From Acidithiobacillus sp. (GTDB taxonomy: Bacteria > Pseudomonadota > Gammaproteobacteria > Acidithiobacillales > Acidithiobacillaceae), in NCBI GenBank assembly GCA_028065135.1, contig JAPTWR010000091.1, positions 1 through 20,063 of the forward strand: 20,063 bases of DNA. The letters are read 5' to 3'. Position 1 is the first letter of the stretch. Each line of letters starts with the position of its first letter. The notes below the pieces were generated by a model. That model made no database searches. It saw only the letters and a program-made list of their open reading frames with translations, and was not told the origin of the DNA. The translations under genes were made by a program, and so were the position numbers. Positions 1 to 5,868 of this stretch are shown here, piece by piece.

Positions 1-9
1 CCTTTCTGT

Positions 10-39
10 TTGACACGAACGGGCCGCCACGGCTATCAT
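10..39 (+). promoter_or_regulatory. sigma70-type promoter of the tRNA-Gln gene
   Basis: A perfect -35 box TTGACA (10-15) and a -10 box TATCAT (34-39, 5 of 6 consensus bases) are 18 bases apart. Transcription would begin about six bases before the tRNA, as expected for a tRNA promoter. Seen by eye; no start site has been mapped. Confidence 0.7.
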
Positions 40-51
40 TCGCCCCTCTCT

Positions 52-125
52 TGGGGGATCGTCTAGCGGTAGGACAGCGGACTCTGACTCCGCTAACCGT
101 GGTTCGAATCCACGTCCCCCAGCCA
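52..125 (+). tRNA. tRNA-Gln (anticodon CUG)
   Basis: The 74-base gene folds as a full cloverleaf. The 7-bp acceptor stem pairs TGGGGGA (52-58) with TCCCCCA (115-121), followed by discriminator G122 and an encoded CCA (123-125). The anticodon stem is GCGGA (77-81) with TCCGC (89-93), the loop is CTCTGAC and the anticodon CTG is at 84-86, which reads CAG (Gln). The T-arm contains the standard GGTTCGAATCC. An integrase gene starts about 100 bases downstream, so the 3' half of this tRNA is the probable attachment site of an integrative element. I found no second copy of the tRNA 3' end in the window. Confidence 0.96.
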
Positions 126-227
126 AACAAAATCAACAGGTTATCATATATTACGCAAGCTCGTATTGTGTTTCCGCTGCAAATATGCTGCAATTGCCTA
201 CAGGATGTGCAACAGGAGTGCAGCGCG

Positions 228-1214
228 ATGGCAAGTATCAACCCCCGCAAGGACTGCGACGGCATCACTATTGGCTGGCAGGCGCAAGTCAGACGCAAGG
301 GCTTCCCCACACAATCCCGAACTTTTGACAAGAAAGGATCAGCCCAGGCTTGGGCGCGACAGGTCGAAGGGGATATGGAGCGTGGAGTGTTCATCGCCAC
401 CAGCCTTGCGGACAAAACTGCCTTGGCAGACGCGCTCGACCGCTATGCCAGAGAAGTCACCAGTTCGAAAAAAGGGGCCTTGCAGGAGTTCCGGCGCATA
501 GAGCAATGGAAAAGGCACCCGTTCGCTGTGCGCCCTCTGTCCAATATTCTGCCACATGACATTGCGGCATACCGGGATGCCCGACTCAAAGAGGTGTCCC
601 CTGCCACAACTCGCCTGGAGCTAGCCCTTATCTCCCACATTTTCACTATTGCCCGAAAGGAATGGGGCATCCCGGTGACGAACCCCGTGCATGACGTGCG
701 CATGCCTGCGAAATCGAAAGAGAGGGATCGCAGGCTTGCTCCTGGAGAGGAGGAAAAATTGCTGGCGGCGGCTAAGATGTTCCGGGAGCTACCCGAGATC
801 ATCTCTCTTGCTCTCGAAACCGCGATGCGGCGGTCGGAGATTGCACGCCTGACATGGGACCGAGTGTTGCTTAGTAAACGAACAATCATCCTTAACGACG
901 GGAAGAGTGGGGGGCGAAACGTACCGCTGTCATCCCGCGCCGGGGAGATACTGGATTCTTTGCCCCGCCGACTAGATGGAAAGGTATTCAGCATTGGGGA
1001 GAATTTTATCACCGTGGGATTTACGCGGATATGTGCCCGTGCTGGCATTGAGGATCTGCGCTTCCACGACCTCCGCCACGAAGCCGCCAGTCGTCTGTTC
1101 GAGAAAGGCCTGAATCCCATGCAGGTGGCGGCCATCACCGGGCACAAGACTTTGCAGATGTTGAAGCGCTATACTCACTTGCGGGCGGAGGATCTGGCCA
1201 AGATGCTGGGCTGA
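228..1214 (+). CDS. tyrosine recombinase / integrase (tRNA-associated)
   Basis: This 328-residue protein has the layout of phage and genomic-island integrases: an N-terminal arm and core-binding part (about 1-165) and a C-terminal catalytic domain (about 170-325). The whole catalytic set is visible: Arg201 (AMRRSEIARLTW), Lys226 (DGKSGG), His280 and Arg283 (FHDLRHEAAS), His306 (TGHKT) and the nucleophile Tyr315 (LKRYTHL). The frame is open upstream through the tRNA, but the ATG at 228 follows AGGAG at a good distance and the residues before it look non-coding, so I chose that start. Known role of the family: strand exchange between element and host attachment sites. Inference: it integrated an element at the adjacent tRNA-Gln. 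No excisionase is seen nearby, and the genes downstream are scrambled, so the element may no longer be intact. Confidence 0.93.
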   Translation: MASINPRKDCDGITIGWQAQVRRKGFPTQSRTFDKKGSAQAWARQVEGDMERGVFIATSLADKTALADALDRYAREVTSSKKGALQEFRRIEQWKRHPFAVRPLSNILPHDIAAYRDARLKEVSPATTRLELALISHIFTIARKEWGIPVTNPVHDVRMPAKSKERDRRLAPGEEEKLLAAAKMFRELPEIISLALETAMRRSEIARLTWDRVLLSKRTIILNDGKSGGRNVPLSSRAGEILDSLPRRLDGKVFSIGENFITVGFTRICARAGIEDLRFHDLRHEAASRLFEKGLNPMQVAAITGHKTLQMLKRYTHLRAEDLAKMLG

Positions 1215-1218
1215 AAAC

Positions 1219-1302
1219 ATGGAGTTGACGCTGACGGGGCATACGGACTTCGCGGTACAGCGACGCGACATCAAGATAGAGTGGATTCAACAGTCACAAT
1301 AA
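1219..1302 (+). pseudogene. DUF4258-like gene start, truncated
   Basis: A 27-codon frame begins with ATG four bases after the integrase stop. Its sequence (LTLTGHTDFAVQRR..IKIEWI) resembles the N-terminus of small DUF4258 proteins, some of which are TA-like. Family members are normally around 80-100 residues, so about two thirds is missing. The frame stops just where the duplicated glycosyltransferase tail arrives from the other strand, which suggests that rearrangement cut it. The family assignment rests on one short motif from memory. Confidence 0.4.
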
Positions 1303-1497
1303 GGCGTCTTCTGCCCGACCGCAACATATTTGACGGCCAAACGCCGCCCACTCCCGCTCCACGAAGGCCGTAAATTCCGCGCGGAAGCGCTCCGGGGCGA
1401 AGCGCAGGGCATTTTCGCGGCAGGCTTCCGGGGTGATGACCGCACCCGCCCTCTCGAAGCGCTCCACTGCGGCGATGATGGCGGTGACGGATTGTTT
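1294..1497 (-). pseudogene. duplicated 3' tail of the GT4 glycosyltransferase gene
   Basis: Bases 1339 to about 1495 are a near copy of the 3' end of the glycosyltransferase gene near 4750-4905, in the same orientation. Both encode the same run (AAVERFERAGA, ITPEACRENALRFAPERF, FTAFVEREW). Only about 55 C-terminal residues are present, so no catalytic part remains. The copy ends at 1496, where a MITE-like element is inserted. It is one of three places in the window where this tail sequence marks a junction; the third is a roughly 20-base stub near 10981-11000. Confidence 0.85.
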
Positions 1498-1503
1498 CGT
1501 TAA

Positions 1504-1647
1504 GGCTATGTCACAGTTAGTTGTTGAAGCCAAACCAACAATTTAATTTATTCTTAATAATCAGTTTGTTATATTTTTGTGATGTCTATCAAAGGCCCTG
1601 TGTCCATAAGGCCTGTGTGACCACCACTATTTAACTATGACATAGCC
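1504..1647. mobile_element. 144-bp MITE-like element with 8-bp target duplication
   Basis: The element starts GGCTATGTCACAGTTA and ends with the inverted copy TAACTATGACATAGCC, 16 bp with one mismatch. It is flanked on both sides by the exact 8-bp repeat TTCGTTAA (1496-1503 and 1648-1655), the signature of a transposition event. The interior is AT-rich and has no useful reading frame, so it must be moved by a transposase in trans. An 8-bp duplication is typical of several families, including IS1595 and ISL3; I cannot assign this one. A related end lies at 3181. Confidence 0.85.
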
Positions 1648-1702
1648 TTCGTTAAACCTAAAAAAGCAGTTACGGTTCGGCCAGGAACAGGGATACTGTA
1701 AC

Positions 1703-1853
1703 GGGATCCACGAAAGGGCGTACCGCAACCGACCGTTGACGAAAGCGCAGGAGCGGGCCAACACCCGGCGTTCCCGTCACCGTGCCCGTAGTCGAGCATG
1801 TGTTTGGTGCCCTCACCCAGCAGGGAGGCAAATGGCTGAGTACATACACATAG
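1703..1853 (+). pseudogene. IS5-family transposase C-terminal remnant, frameshifted
   Basis: The first frame encodes GIHERAYRNRPLTKAQ followed by an arginine-rich stretch. After a one-base shift near 1790 the neighbouring frame continues VEHVFGALTQQGGKWL and ends with TAG at 1851-1853. This matches the C-terminal end of IS5-type DDE transposases (YRNRPLT...ARVEHVFG...GGK). The catalytic N-terminal and middle parts are absent. It cannot be shown to be the missing half of the IS5-type remnant near 14704-15255. Confidence 0.7.
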
Positions 1854-2099
1854 CCGCCAAGCACGTCGAGCTGCCCGGCATTGCCGCCGCACATTGCGGC
1901 TACGGCGTTGGTGGTTTCACCGATGGAATGGCTGTTGTTCTCCTTGCCCACTTCGAGGGCCGCGACCGCCGCCGTATCCGAGCTCAATGCGGTGTTGAGG
2001 ACGGGGAGGAGATAGCCCATTTGCTTCCCCGGTGTGGCGCCTTCCGGTAATACGGCGGTTCATTGAGGCTTGGTGTTGGCCTCAGATAGTGAGATGGGC
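1854..2099. other. unassigned stretch, possible minus-strand coding scrap
   Basis: No gene is recognised here. On the minus strand, from about 2055 to 1860, a frame without stops reads like a real protein fragment (for example MGYLLPVLNTALSSDTAAVA and GKENNSHSIGETTNAV). It has no plausible start with a ribosome binding site, and it runs into the IS5-type remnant. It may be a piece of a larger gene left by rearrangement. I could not place the family. Confidence 0.3.
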
Positions 2100-2128
2100 T
2101 TGACCGATCAACACAAGTGCGCCATATT
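2100..2128 (+). promoter_or_regulatory. candidate promoter of the Xre/RES pair
   Basis: TTGACC (2100-2105) and CATATT (2123-2128) are 17 bases apart, with five and four consensus matches. Just downstream GCCATAT occurs twice (2121-2127 and 2143-2149), each followed within a few bases by TTGAC. Such repeats are a possible operator for the antitoxin, which in this family represses its own operon. Prediction by eye only. Confidence 0.45.
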
Positions 2129-2170
2129 TGACTATATATTGTGCCATATGGCTTGACTTGGAGATGGAAT

Positions 2171-2605
2171 ATGGCCGAATGCATTTCGACAGGCCGACTA
2201 CTTGGAGGCCGTGAAGTTCTGCCTGTTTCACCAGACAATCCTTTACAGTGGGTTGAGGTGATTCGGCATGGAATTTCTTCCGCATCGTTGGATTCTCTAT
2301 CAGGCGCCTTGCACCTTTCTCAGGCTGAATTGGCTTCGGTGCTGGGTATTCCCTATCGCACATTAGCCAGGCGCAAGCGGGAAGGGATGCTGAACAGTGA
2401 GGAATCGGCCAAAGTGATACGGTTGGCGAGAGTCATAGAACGGGCGGAGGGTGTATTTGACAGTCTGGATATGGCTATTGACTGGTTACAATCCCGGAAT
2501 ACAGCTTTATCTGGGCTGACTCCGCTTTCTTTGGTAGATACCGACATTGGTGCTGAAAGCGTGCTGGATACGCTCGGACGCATAGAGCATGGTGTATTTG
2601 CCTGA
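2171..2605 (+). CDS. Xre/MbcA/ParS-type antitoxin of a RES toxin
   Basis: This 144-residue protein matches the Xre-like antitoxins (DUF2384) that partner RES-domain toxins. A degenerate helix-turn-helix is visible (LHLSQAELASVLGIPYRTLARRKREG), followed by the toxin-binding C-terminal part (VFDSLDMAIDWLQSRNTALSG...PLSLVDTDIGAESVLDTLGRI). Family knowledge: the antitoxin blocks the toxin active site with its C-terminus and represses the operon. The ATG at 2171 is preceded by GGAG at 2160-2163, seven bases away. An upstream GTG at 2141 is in frame but has no such signal. The stop overlaps the toxin start (TGATG), so the two are translationally coupled. Confidence 0.9.
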   Translation: MAECISTGRLLGGREVLPVSPDNPLQWVEVIRHGISSASLDSLSGALHLSQAELASVLGIPYRTLARRKREGMLNSEESAKVIRLARVIERAEGVFDSLDMAIDWLQSRNTALSGLTPLSLVDTDIGAESVLDTLGRIEHGVFA

Positions 2606-3069
2606 TGCAAACCGTTTGGCGGATGGTCACGGACCGGTTTGCTGAGACGGCTTTTAACGGTGATGGTGCGCGTCGTTATGGCGGTCGATGGAACAGGAAA
2701 GGCGTGCCGGTCGTATACACGGCCGCAAGTCAATCTCTAGCCATGTTGGAAATGCTGGTTCAGGATGACCCGTTGCGGGCACATTATGTAGTGATTTCGG
2801 CAATGCTCCCAGACAATCTTAAGATTGAGATTCTTTCTGATGATCAGTTACCTGATGACTGGCGTAGTCCACAACCCAGTGGGCTATTGCGGGAGATCGG
2901 CATGAGGTGGTTGGGGGAACGCCGAAGCGCGGTGCTTGCTGTACCCAGTGCCGTAATTCCTGCGGAGCACAATTATCTGTTGAATCCAATGCACCCAGAG
3001 TTTCCCCTTATCATCATTGGTGAACCACTAAAGATCGTTACCGATAGCAGGCTCATCACGACGAAATAA
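2605..3069 (+). CDS. RES-domain toxin (NAD+-degrading family)
   Basis: This 154-residue protein has the RES domain over nearly its whole length. The family features are visible: GARRYGGRWNRKGVPVVYTA with the conserved arginine and tyrosine, SLAMLEMLV with the conserved glutamate, and the C-terminal HNYLLNPMHP. Characterised family members (Res, MbcT, ParT) are NAD+ glycohydrolases or phosphorylases, or ADP-ribosylate a target. Which activity applies here cannot be read from the sequence. Length is normal and no frameshift is seen, so the pair looks functional. Confidence 0.9.
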   Translation: MQTVWRMVTDRFAETAFNGDGARRYGGRWNRKGVPVVYTAASQSLAMLEMLVQDDPLRAHYVVISAMLPDNLKIEILSDDQLPDDWRSPQPSGLLREIGMRWLGERRSAVLAVPSAVIPAEHNYLLNPMHPEFPLIIIGEPLKIVTDSRLITTK

Positions 3070-3133
3070 CAGAACACAAAAACACCATTGCGAAAGGAGC
3101 CAAAAACACCAATTCTTAACAGGAGATTACGTT

Positions 3134-3214
3134 ATGCGTGCTGCGCGACATGAGCGACATCCGGTCTGGCGTTTTCTGATGGCTATGTCACCGGTGATTG
3201 TTGAAGGTAGGTGA
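3134..3214 (+). other. 26-codon ORF with good RBS, probably a gene stub
   Basis: An ATG at 3134 follows AGGAG and opens a frame of 26 codons (MRAARHERHPVWRFLMAMSP...). I do not recognise it. Its second half lies inside a sequence related to the MITE end, so the likely reading is the 5' end of a former gene cut by an element insertion. A genuine small peptide cannot be excluded. Confidence 0.25.
3181..3206. repeat. solo end related to the MITE at 1504
   Basis: These 26 bases match bases 1504-1529 with four mismatches and start with the same GGCTATGTCAC. No matching inverted end is seen to the right before the TA repeat begins at 3248, so this looks like one surviving end of a related element. 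Confidence 0.5.
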
Positions 3215-3247
3215 TTCCCAAGGCCGCCCGCAGCAGAATCTTGGGAT

Positions 3248-3445
3248 CTGGCGGTGTCCGGCTTTATCAACCAAGTCAGCGATCCTCGCGGGTATGCCAT
3301 AAACGCAGCACGTAAATGGTGGATTTCTGGATCTCATAGCGCATCTCGTAATGGCCCACGCAGCCGCAGGCTTGTTCACCGGGGCCAGAAATTCGTACAG
3401 GCGTGCCAGATCGGAGAGCGCCTTGGAGGTCCATTTCAGATCCAT
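3248..3445 (-). pseudogene. RelE/ParE-type toxin, copy 1, internal deletion
   Basis: This is a damaged copy of the toxin at 10287-10613. The start (MDLKWTSKALSDLARLYEF) and the family-typical end (YEIQKSTIYVLRLWHTREDR) are both present. A 106-bp segment corresponding to 10422-10527 is missing at about 3352, which shifts the frame. The C-terminus is therefore intact as sequence but no longer read from the toxin start. Its antitoxin partner lies beyond the inserted 979-bp transposon. Confidence 0.85.
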
Positions 3446-3487
3446 CAGCGCGGTAGCGGCAGCACTTTGTCGCCGACAAGGCTATCC

Positions 3488-3545
3488 GGGGTAGTAAGCC
3501 CAACCCCTCGAAATTTCCCGCCGACCTCGATTCGATGCGCTACTC
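3488..3545 (+). repeat. left terminal inverted repeat of the 979-bp transposon
   Basis: The first 35 bases match the right end perfectly; the full 58 bp differ at two positions. The preceding TATCC is the left target duplication. Confidence 0.95.
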
Positions 3546-3573
3546 CCAGTGTCAATGCCATTTCTGACCTTTT

Positions 3574-3675
3574 TGTCCGTTATTTCGTCCGCCAATTATA
3601 TTGTCCGACTTCTCAGCAAATCAATATTTTTACGGACAATCTGGGCGCGGCCGTTAGACGTTCGTTTGACGGACA
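3574..3675. promoter_or_regulatory. candidate res (resolvase) site
   Basis: Motifs TGTCCG at 3574 and 3602, CGTCCG at 3586, and the inverse CGGACA at 3633 and 3670 lie within about 100 AT-rich bases just ahead of the TA promoter. Serine-resolvase res sites of Tn3-family elements contain repeated inverted half-sites starting TGTC. In several Tn3-family transposons a TA pair sits beside res and tnpR. Position and motif fit, but I cannot assign the three subsites with certainty. Confidence 0.5.
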
Positions 3676-3719
3676 AGGGCGGAGATGCTATATTATCACT
3701 TGGTATTACTATGTGATAA
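3666..3719 (+). promoter_or_regulatory. promoter and operator of the transposon TA pair
   Basis: TTGACG (3666-3671) and TATATT (3689-3694) are 17 bases apart, each with five consensus matches. The inverted repeat TTATCAC (3693-3699) and GTGATAA (3713-3719) overlaps the -10 box and the start region. This is where an RHH antitoxin would bind to repress its own operon. Confidence 0.65.
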
Positions 3720-3729
3720 GAGGCCCACT

Positions 3730-4002
3730 ATGGCAACGTCCCTCAAGATCGAAGACACGCTCAAAGGTCGCGTTCAGCACCTCGCTAGCCAGCGTCGCCG
3801 CTCGGCCCACTGGATCATGCTCGAAGCCATCCAGCAATACGTCGAGCGCGAAGAAGGCCGCGAGAACTTCAAGCAGGAAGCCTTGGCATCTTGGGTGACC
3901 TATCAGGAAACCGGTCAGCACCTGACCGGCCAAGAAGTACGCACATGGTTGAACACCTGGGGAACCGAAGATGAAAAGACGGTGCCGGTGTGCCACAAGT
4001 AA
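3730..4002 (+). CDS. CopG/RHH-type antitoxin (transposon-borne)
   Basis: This 90-residue protein has the ribbon-helix-helix N-terminus of CopG/ParD-like antitoxins (MATSLKIEDTLKGRVQHLA, then RRRSAHWIMLEAIQQYVERE) and an acidic, toxin-binding C-terminal tail. The ATG at 3730 follows an AGAGG at about 3719-3723; an upstream in-frame start at 3685 would overlap the promoter. Its stop lies 13 bases inside the toxin frame, as usual for a coupled pair. A palindromic operator is visible upstream. It has no damage and is probably functional. Confidence 0.88.
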   Translation: MATSLKIEDTLKGRVQHLASQRRRSAHWIMLEAIQQYVEREEGRENFKQEALASWVTYQETGQHLTGQEVRTWLNTWGTEDEKTVPVCHK

Positions 4003-4283
4003 TTGTCACCGAAAGCGCGGCGGTAGGCTTGGAGCGATGCCGGCAGTTCCTGGCCGCCAAGACCCCGGAAGCAGCCAAGCGGGCCGGCCAAGCCATCGAG
4101 CGCCAATTCCTGCTGCTGGAAGCAGCCCCCGATATTGGCCGACCGTTCCCTGAAATGCCAGAGTTGCGCGAGTTGGTGATTGCCTTCGGGGATTCCGGCT
4201 ATGTGGCCCTGTACCGCCATGAAGCGGCTGACGGTGTGGTATATGTCTTGGCATTCCGGCACCAGAAAGAGGCGGGCTACTGA
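3990..4283 (+). CDS. RelE/ParE-superfamily toxin (transposon-borne)
   Basis: This 97-residue protein has the RelE/ParE fold signature: an N-terminal helical half (AAVGLERCRQFLAAKTPEAA, then AIERQFLLLEAAPDIGRPFPE) and a C-terminal strand half (LRELVIAFGDSGYVALYRHE...VVYVLAFRHQKEAGY). The start is GTG at 3990, inside the end of the antitoxin gene. Family members either cleave mRNA on the ribosome (RelE) or poison gyrase (ParE); which applies cannot be told here. Very similar toxins occur, to my recollection, on Tn3-family transposons. The stop overlaps a further small ORF (TGATG). Confidence 0.88.
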   Translation: MPQVIVTESAAVGLERCRQFLAAKTPEAAKRAGQAIERQFLLLEAAPDIGRPFPEMPELRELVIAFGDSGYVALYRHEAADGVVYVLAFRHQKEAGY

Positions 4284-4396
4284 TGAGCATGAACGAATTC
4301 CGCCAACTGGCCGCGAGGATTTATCAGCGAATTCAACATATTGACGCAGAAGGCATCAGCGATGCCCATGCCATCAGCAATCGCACGATGGGCTAG
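4283..4396 (+). CDS. 37-codon ORF coupled to the transposon toxin, unknown
   Basis: The ATG overlaps the toxin stop (TGATG) and the frame runs 37 codons (MSMNEFRQLAARIYQRIQHI ... ISDAHAISNRTMG) to a TAG just ahead of the right inverted repeat. The composition looks protein-like, with an amphipathic helix. It may be a third gene of the TA operon or the beginning of a gene whose rest was lost when the transposon shrank. I do not recognise a family. Confidence 0.4.
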   Translation: MSMNEFRQLAARIYQRIQHIDAEGISDAHAISNRTMG

Positions 4397-4408
4397 CGCC
4401 TCGCCCTT

Positions 4409-4466
4409 GAGTGGCGCATCGAATCGAGGTTGGCGGGAAATTTCGAGGGGTTGGGCTTACTACCCC
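4409..4466 (-). repeat. right terminal inverted repeat of the 979-bp transposon
   Basis: It is the inverse of 3488-3545 with two mismatches and is followed at once by the right target duplication TATCC (4467-4471), inside the former antitoxin gene of TA copy 1. Confidence 0.95.
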
Positions 4467-4652
4467 TATCCGCCCAGGCTTGCACAGCCTGGTGGTCGAT
4501 GACCCGACCGGCATCCACGTCGGCGAGGGCCTCGCGGGTCAGGCGGCTGCGTTCCTCCTCCTGATCGATCCACGCCGAAAGCGCCTGCTTCATGATCCAG
4601 CTCCGCGAACGCTCCAGACGCAAGGCCATATGTTGATTTTGGTCTGTGCCAT
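4467..4652 (-). pseudogene. RHH antitoxin, copy 1, interrupted and frameshifted
   Basis: This is the broken counterpart of the antitoxin at 10613-10882. Its middle (RLERSRSWIMKQALSAWIDQ through VIDHQAVQAWAD) is identical in sequence. The 5' part is about 46 bp shorter than copy 2, so the original ATG at 4652 is out of frame with the rest. The transposon entered directly after the AWAD codons and removed the end of the gene from the frame. Upstream the palindromic operator region (about 4680-4705) is retained with small changes. Confidence 0.85.
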
Positions 4653-4716
4653 GCCCAATCTCCTTTTGTAAAGCACAACGAATCATCATGAATCATAGTG
4701 ATTCATACAGAATCAA

Positions 4717-5784
4717 TCAACCCGAGCATCTGCCCAGCTTGTCACCCCGAAACGCCGTCCACTCCCGCTCCACGAATGCCGTGAATTCCGCGCGGAAGCG
4801 CTCCGGGGCGAAGCGTAGGGCGTTTTCGCGGCAGGCTTCCGGGGTGATGGCCGCACCCGCCCTCTCGAAGCGCTCCACGGCGGCGATGATGGCGGCGACG
4901 GATTGTTCGTAAAAGAATACGCCGGTGGGCGCGGGGGACGACTCTGCACACTCCGCCTCCGGCAGGGGAATGATGGTCTCCAACGCCCCACCCTTGCTAA
5001 AGGCGATGACGGGTGTGCCGCAGGCCTGGGCCTCCAGAGGGGCAATACCGAAGTCTTCCTCCGCCGCGAACACGAATGCCCGCGCCCGTTGCAGGTGGTC
5101 CCGCAGAACATCCTCGCCCGCAAAGCCAAGCAATTGCACGTTTGGCCCCGCCTTGGCTCGAACCTTGGCGAAATCCGGCCCGTCCCCGATCACTACCAAG
5201 TGCTTGTCCGGCATGGCGCTGAAGGCCGCAACGATCAGGTCTACCTTCTTGTAGGGCACCATGCGCGAGGCGGTGACGTAAAAATCCCCCTTGTCCCGGC
5301 ACAAGGGGAAATCCGCCACATCCACCGGCGGATAGATGACGGTGGAATCTCGCCCATATACCTTACCGATGCGCCGGGCGATGTGGCGGGAAATGGCGAT
5401 GAAGGCGTCCACCCCGTTGGCGGTACGGACATCCCACAGACGGACATAATGCAGGATCACCTTCGCCATCCATCCCTTGATGCCCCGCTCCAGTCCCGCC
5501 TCCCGCAGATACTGATGCTGCAGGTCCCAGGCATAGCGTATGGGGGAGTAGCACATGCACAAATGCAACTGATCCGGGCCGGTCAGCACCCCCTTGGCCA
5601 CCGCGTGGCTGCTGCTGATCACCAGATCGTACTCCGCGAGGTCGAACTGCTCTACGGCCAGCGGCATAAAAGGCAGATAATTCCGGTATTTCTTTCGCGC
5701 TCTGGGCAGGCGCTGGATAAAAGACGTGGTCACCGGCTTGTTGTGGATAAAATCCCGCTGACCAGCGGGCAAAAAATCCACCAC
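4717..5784 (-). CDS. GT4-type glycosyltransferase, N-terminally truncated
   Basis: Residues match group 1/GT4 glycosyltransferases of polysaccharide loci, some annotated as mannosyltransferases. Visible are the acceptor-side domain (YDLVISSSHAVAKGVLTGP, CYSPIRYAWDLQHQYLRE), the hinge (YPPVDVADF, ASRMVPYKKVDLIVAAF) and the donor-site EX7E region (EEDFGIAPLEAQACGTPVIA, about residue 246). Homology begins abruptly at LFSVVDFLP (about 5796), just behind an in-frame TGA. About 35 N-terminal residues, including the usual start of the first Rossmann fold, are missing. The assigned start is a GTG without a clear ribosome binding site. The protein is likely inactive; its intact ancestor would have added a sugar to the lipid-linked glycan started by the next gene. 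The last few codons run into repeat sequence shared with 10950-11000. Confidence 0.85.
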   Translation of the reverse strand: MVDFLPAGQRDFIHNKPVTTSFIQRLPRARKKYRNYLPFMPLAVEQFDLAEYDLVISSSHAVAKGVLTGPDQLHLCMCYSPIRYAWDLQHQYLREAGLERGIKGWMAKVILHYVRLWDVRTANGVDAFIAISRHIARRIGKVYGRDSTVIYPPVDVADFPLCRDKGDFYVTASRMVPYKKVDLIVAAFSAMPDKHLVVIGDGPDFAKVRAKAGPNVQLLGFAGEDVLRDHLQRARAFVFAAEEDFGIAPLEAQACGTPVIAFSKGGALETIIPLPEAECAESSPAPTGVFFYEQSVAAIIAAVERFERAGAAITPEACRENALRFAPERFRAEFTAFVEREWTAFRGDKLGRCSG

Positions 5785-5868
5785 GCTGAAGAGAGTTCAA
5801 GCCCTAACACCGTGCCGCCAACCGGGACCTTTCGTCAACATCGCCCGGATGACCGGGGTACGCCTGAC

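Larger units (their letters stand above)
3488..4466. mobile_element. 979-bp Tn3-family-like miniature transposon carrying a TA pair
   Basis: Inverted repeats of 58 bp (3488-3545 and 4409-4466, two mismatches) begin GGGGTAGTAAGCCCAACCCC. They are flanked by exact 5-bp duplications TATCC (3483-3487 and 4467-4471). The empty site survives in the second TA copy, where TATCC occurs once at 10651-10655, so the insertion boundaries are fixed to the base. GGGG ends and a 5-bp duplication are Tn3-family hallmarks; the repeats are longer than the usual 38 bp. There is no transposase or resolvase gene. Contents are a res-like region, a promoter with operator, an RHH antitoxin, a RelE/ParE-type toxin and a coupled 37-codon ORF. 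It would need a transposase in trans, like the elements called TIMEs. Family assignment is inference; the element itself is directly visible. Confidence 0.9.
3248..4773. repeat. direct repeat copy 1 (RHH/ParE TA plus GT tail), split by a transposon
   Basis: Bases 3248-3487 and 4467-4773 together correspond to 10309-11000 in the same orientation. Copy 1 carries a 106-bp deletion in the toxin, about 46 bp fewer in the antitoxin 5' part, and the 979-bp insertion. The two copies bracket the 5.5-kb polysaccharide segment. Confidence 0.85.

Noticed and set aside
51..227. Upstream extension of the integrase frame through the tRNA gene
   Set aside because: These codons cover the tRNA and lack a ribosome binding site; the ATG at 228 with AGGAG is a better start.
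443..1147. Minus-strand open frame of 234 codons inside the integrase
   Set aside because: Shadow of the integrase gene; Arg/Ser-rich and without recognisable motifs.
3216..3246. Hairpin TCCCAAG/CTTGGGA as a transcription terminator
   Set aside because: The 17-base loop is long, the stem is only 7 bp, and there is no T-run on either side.
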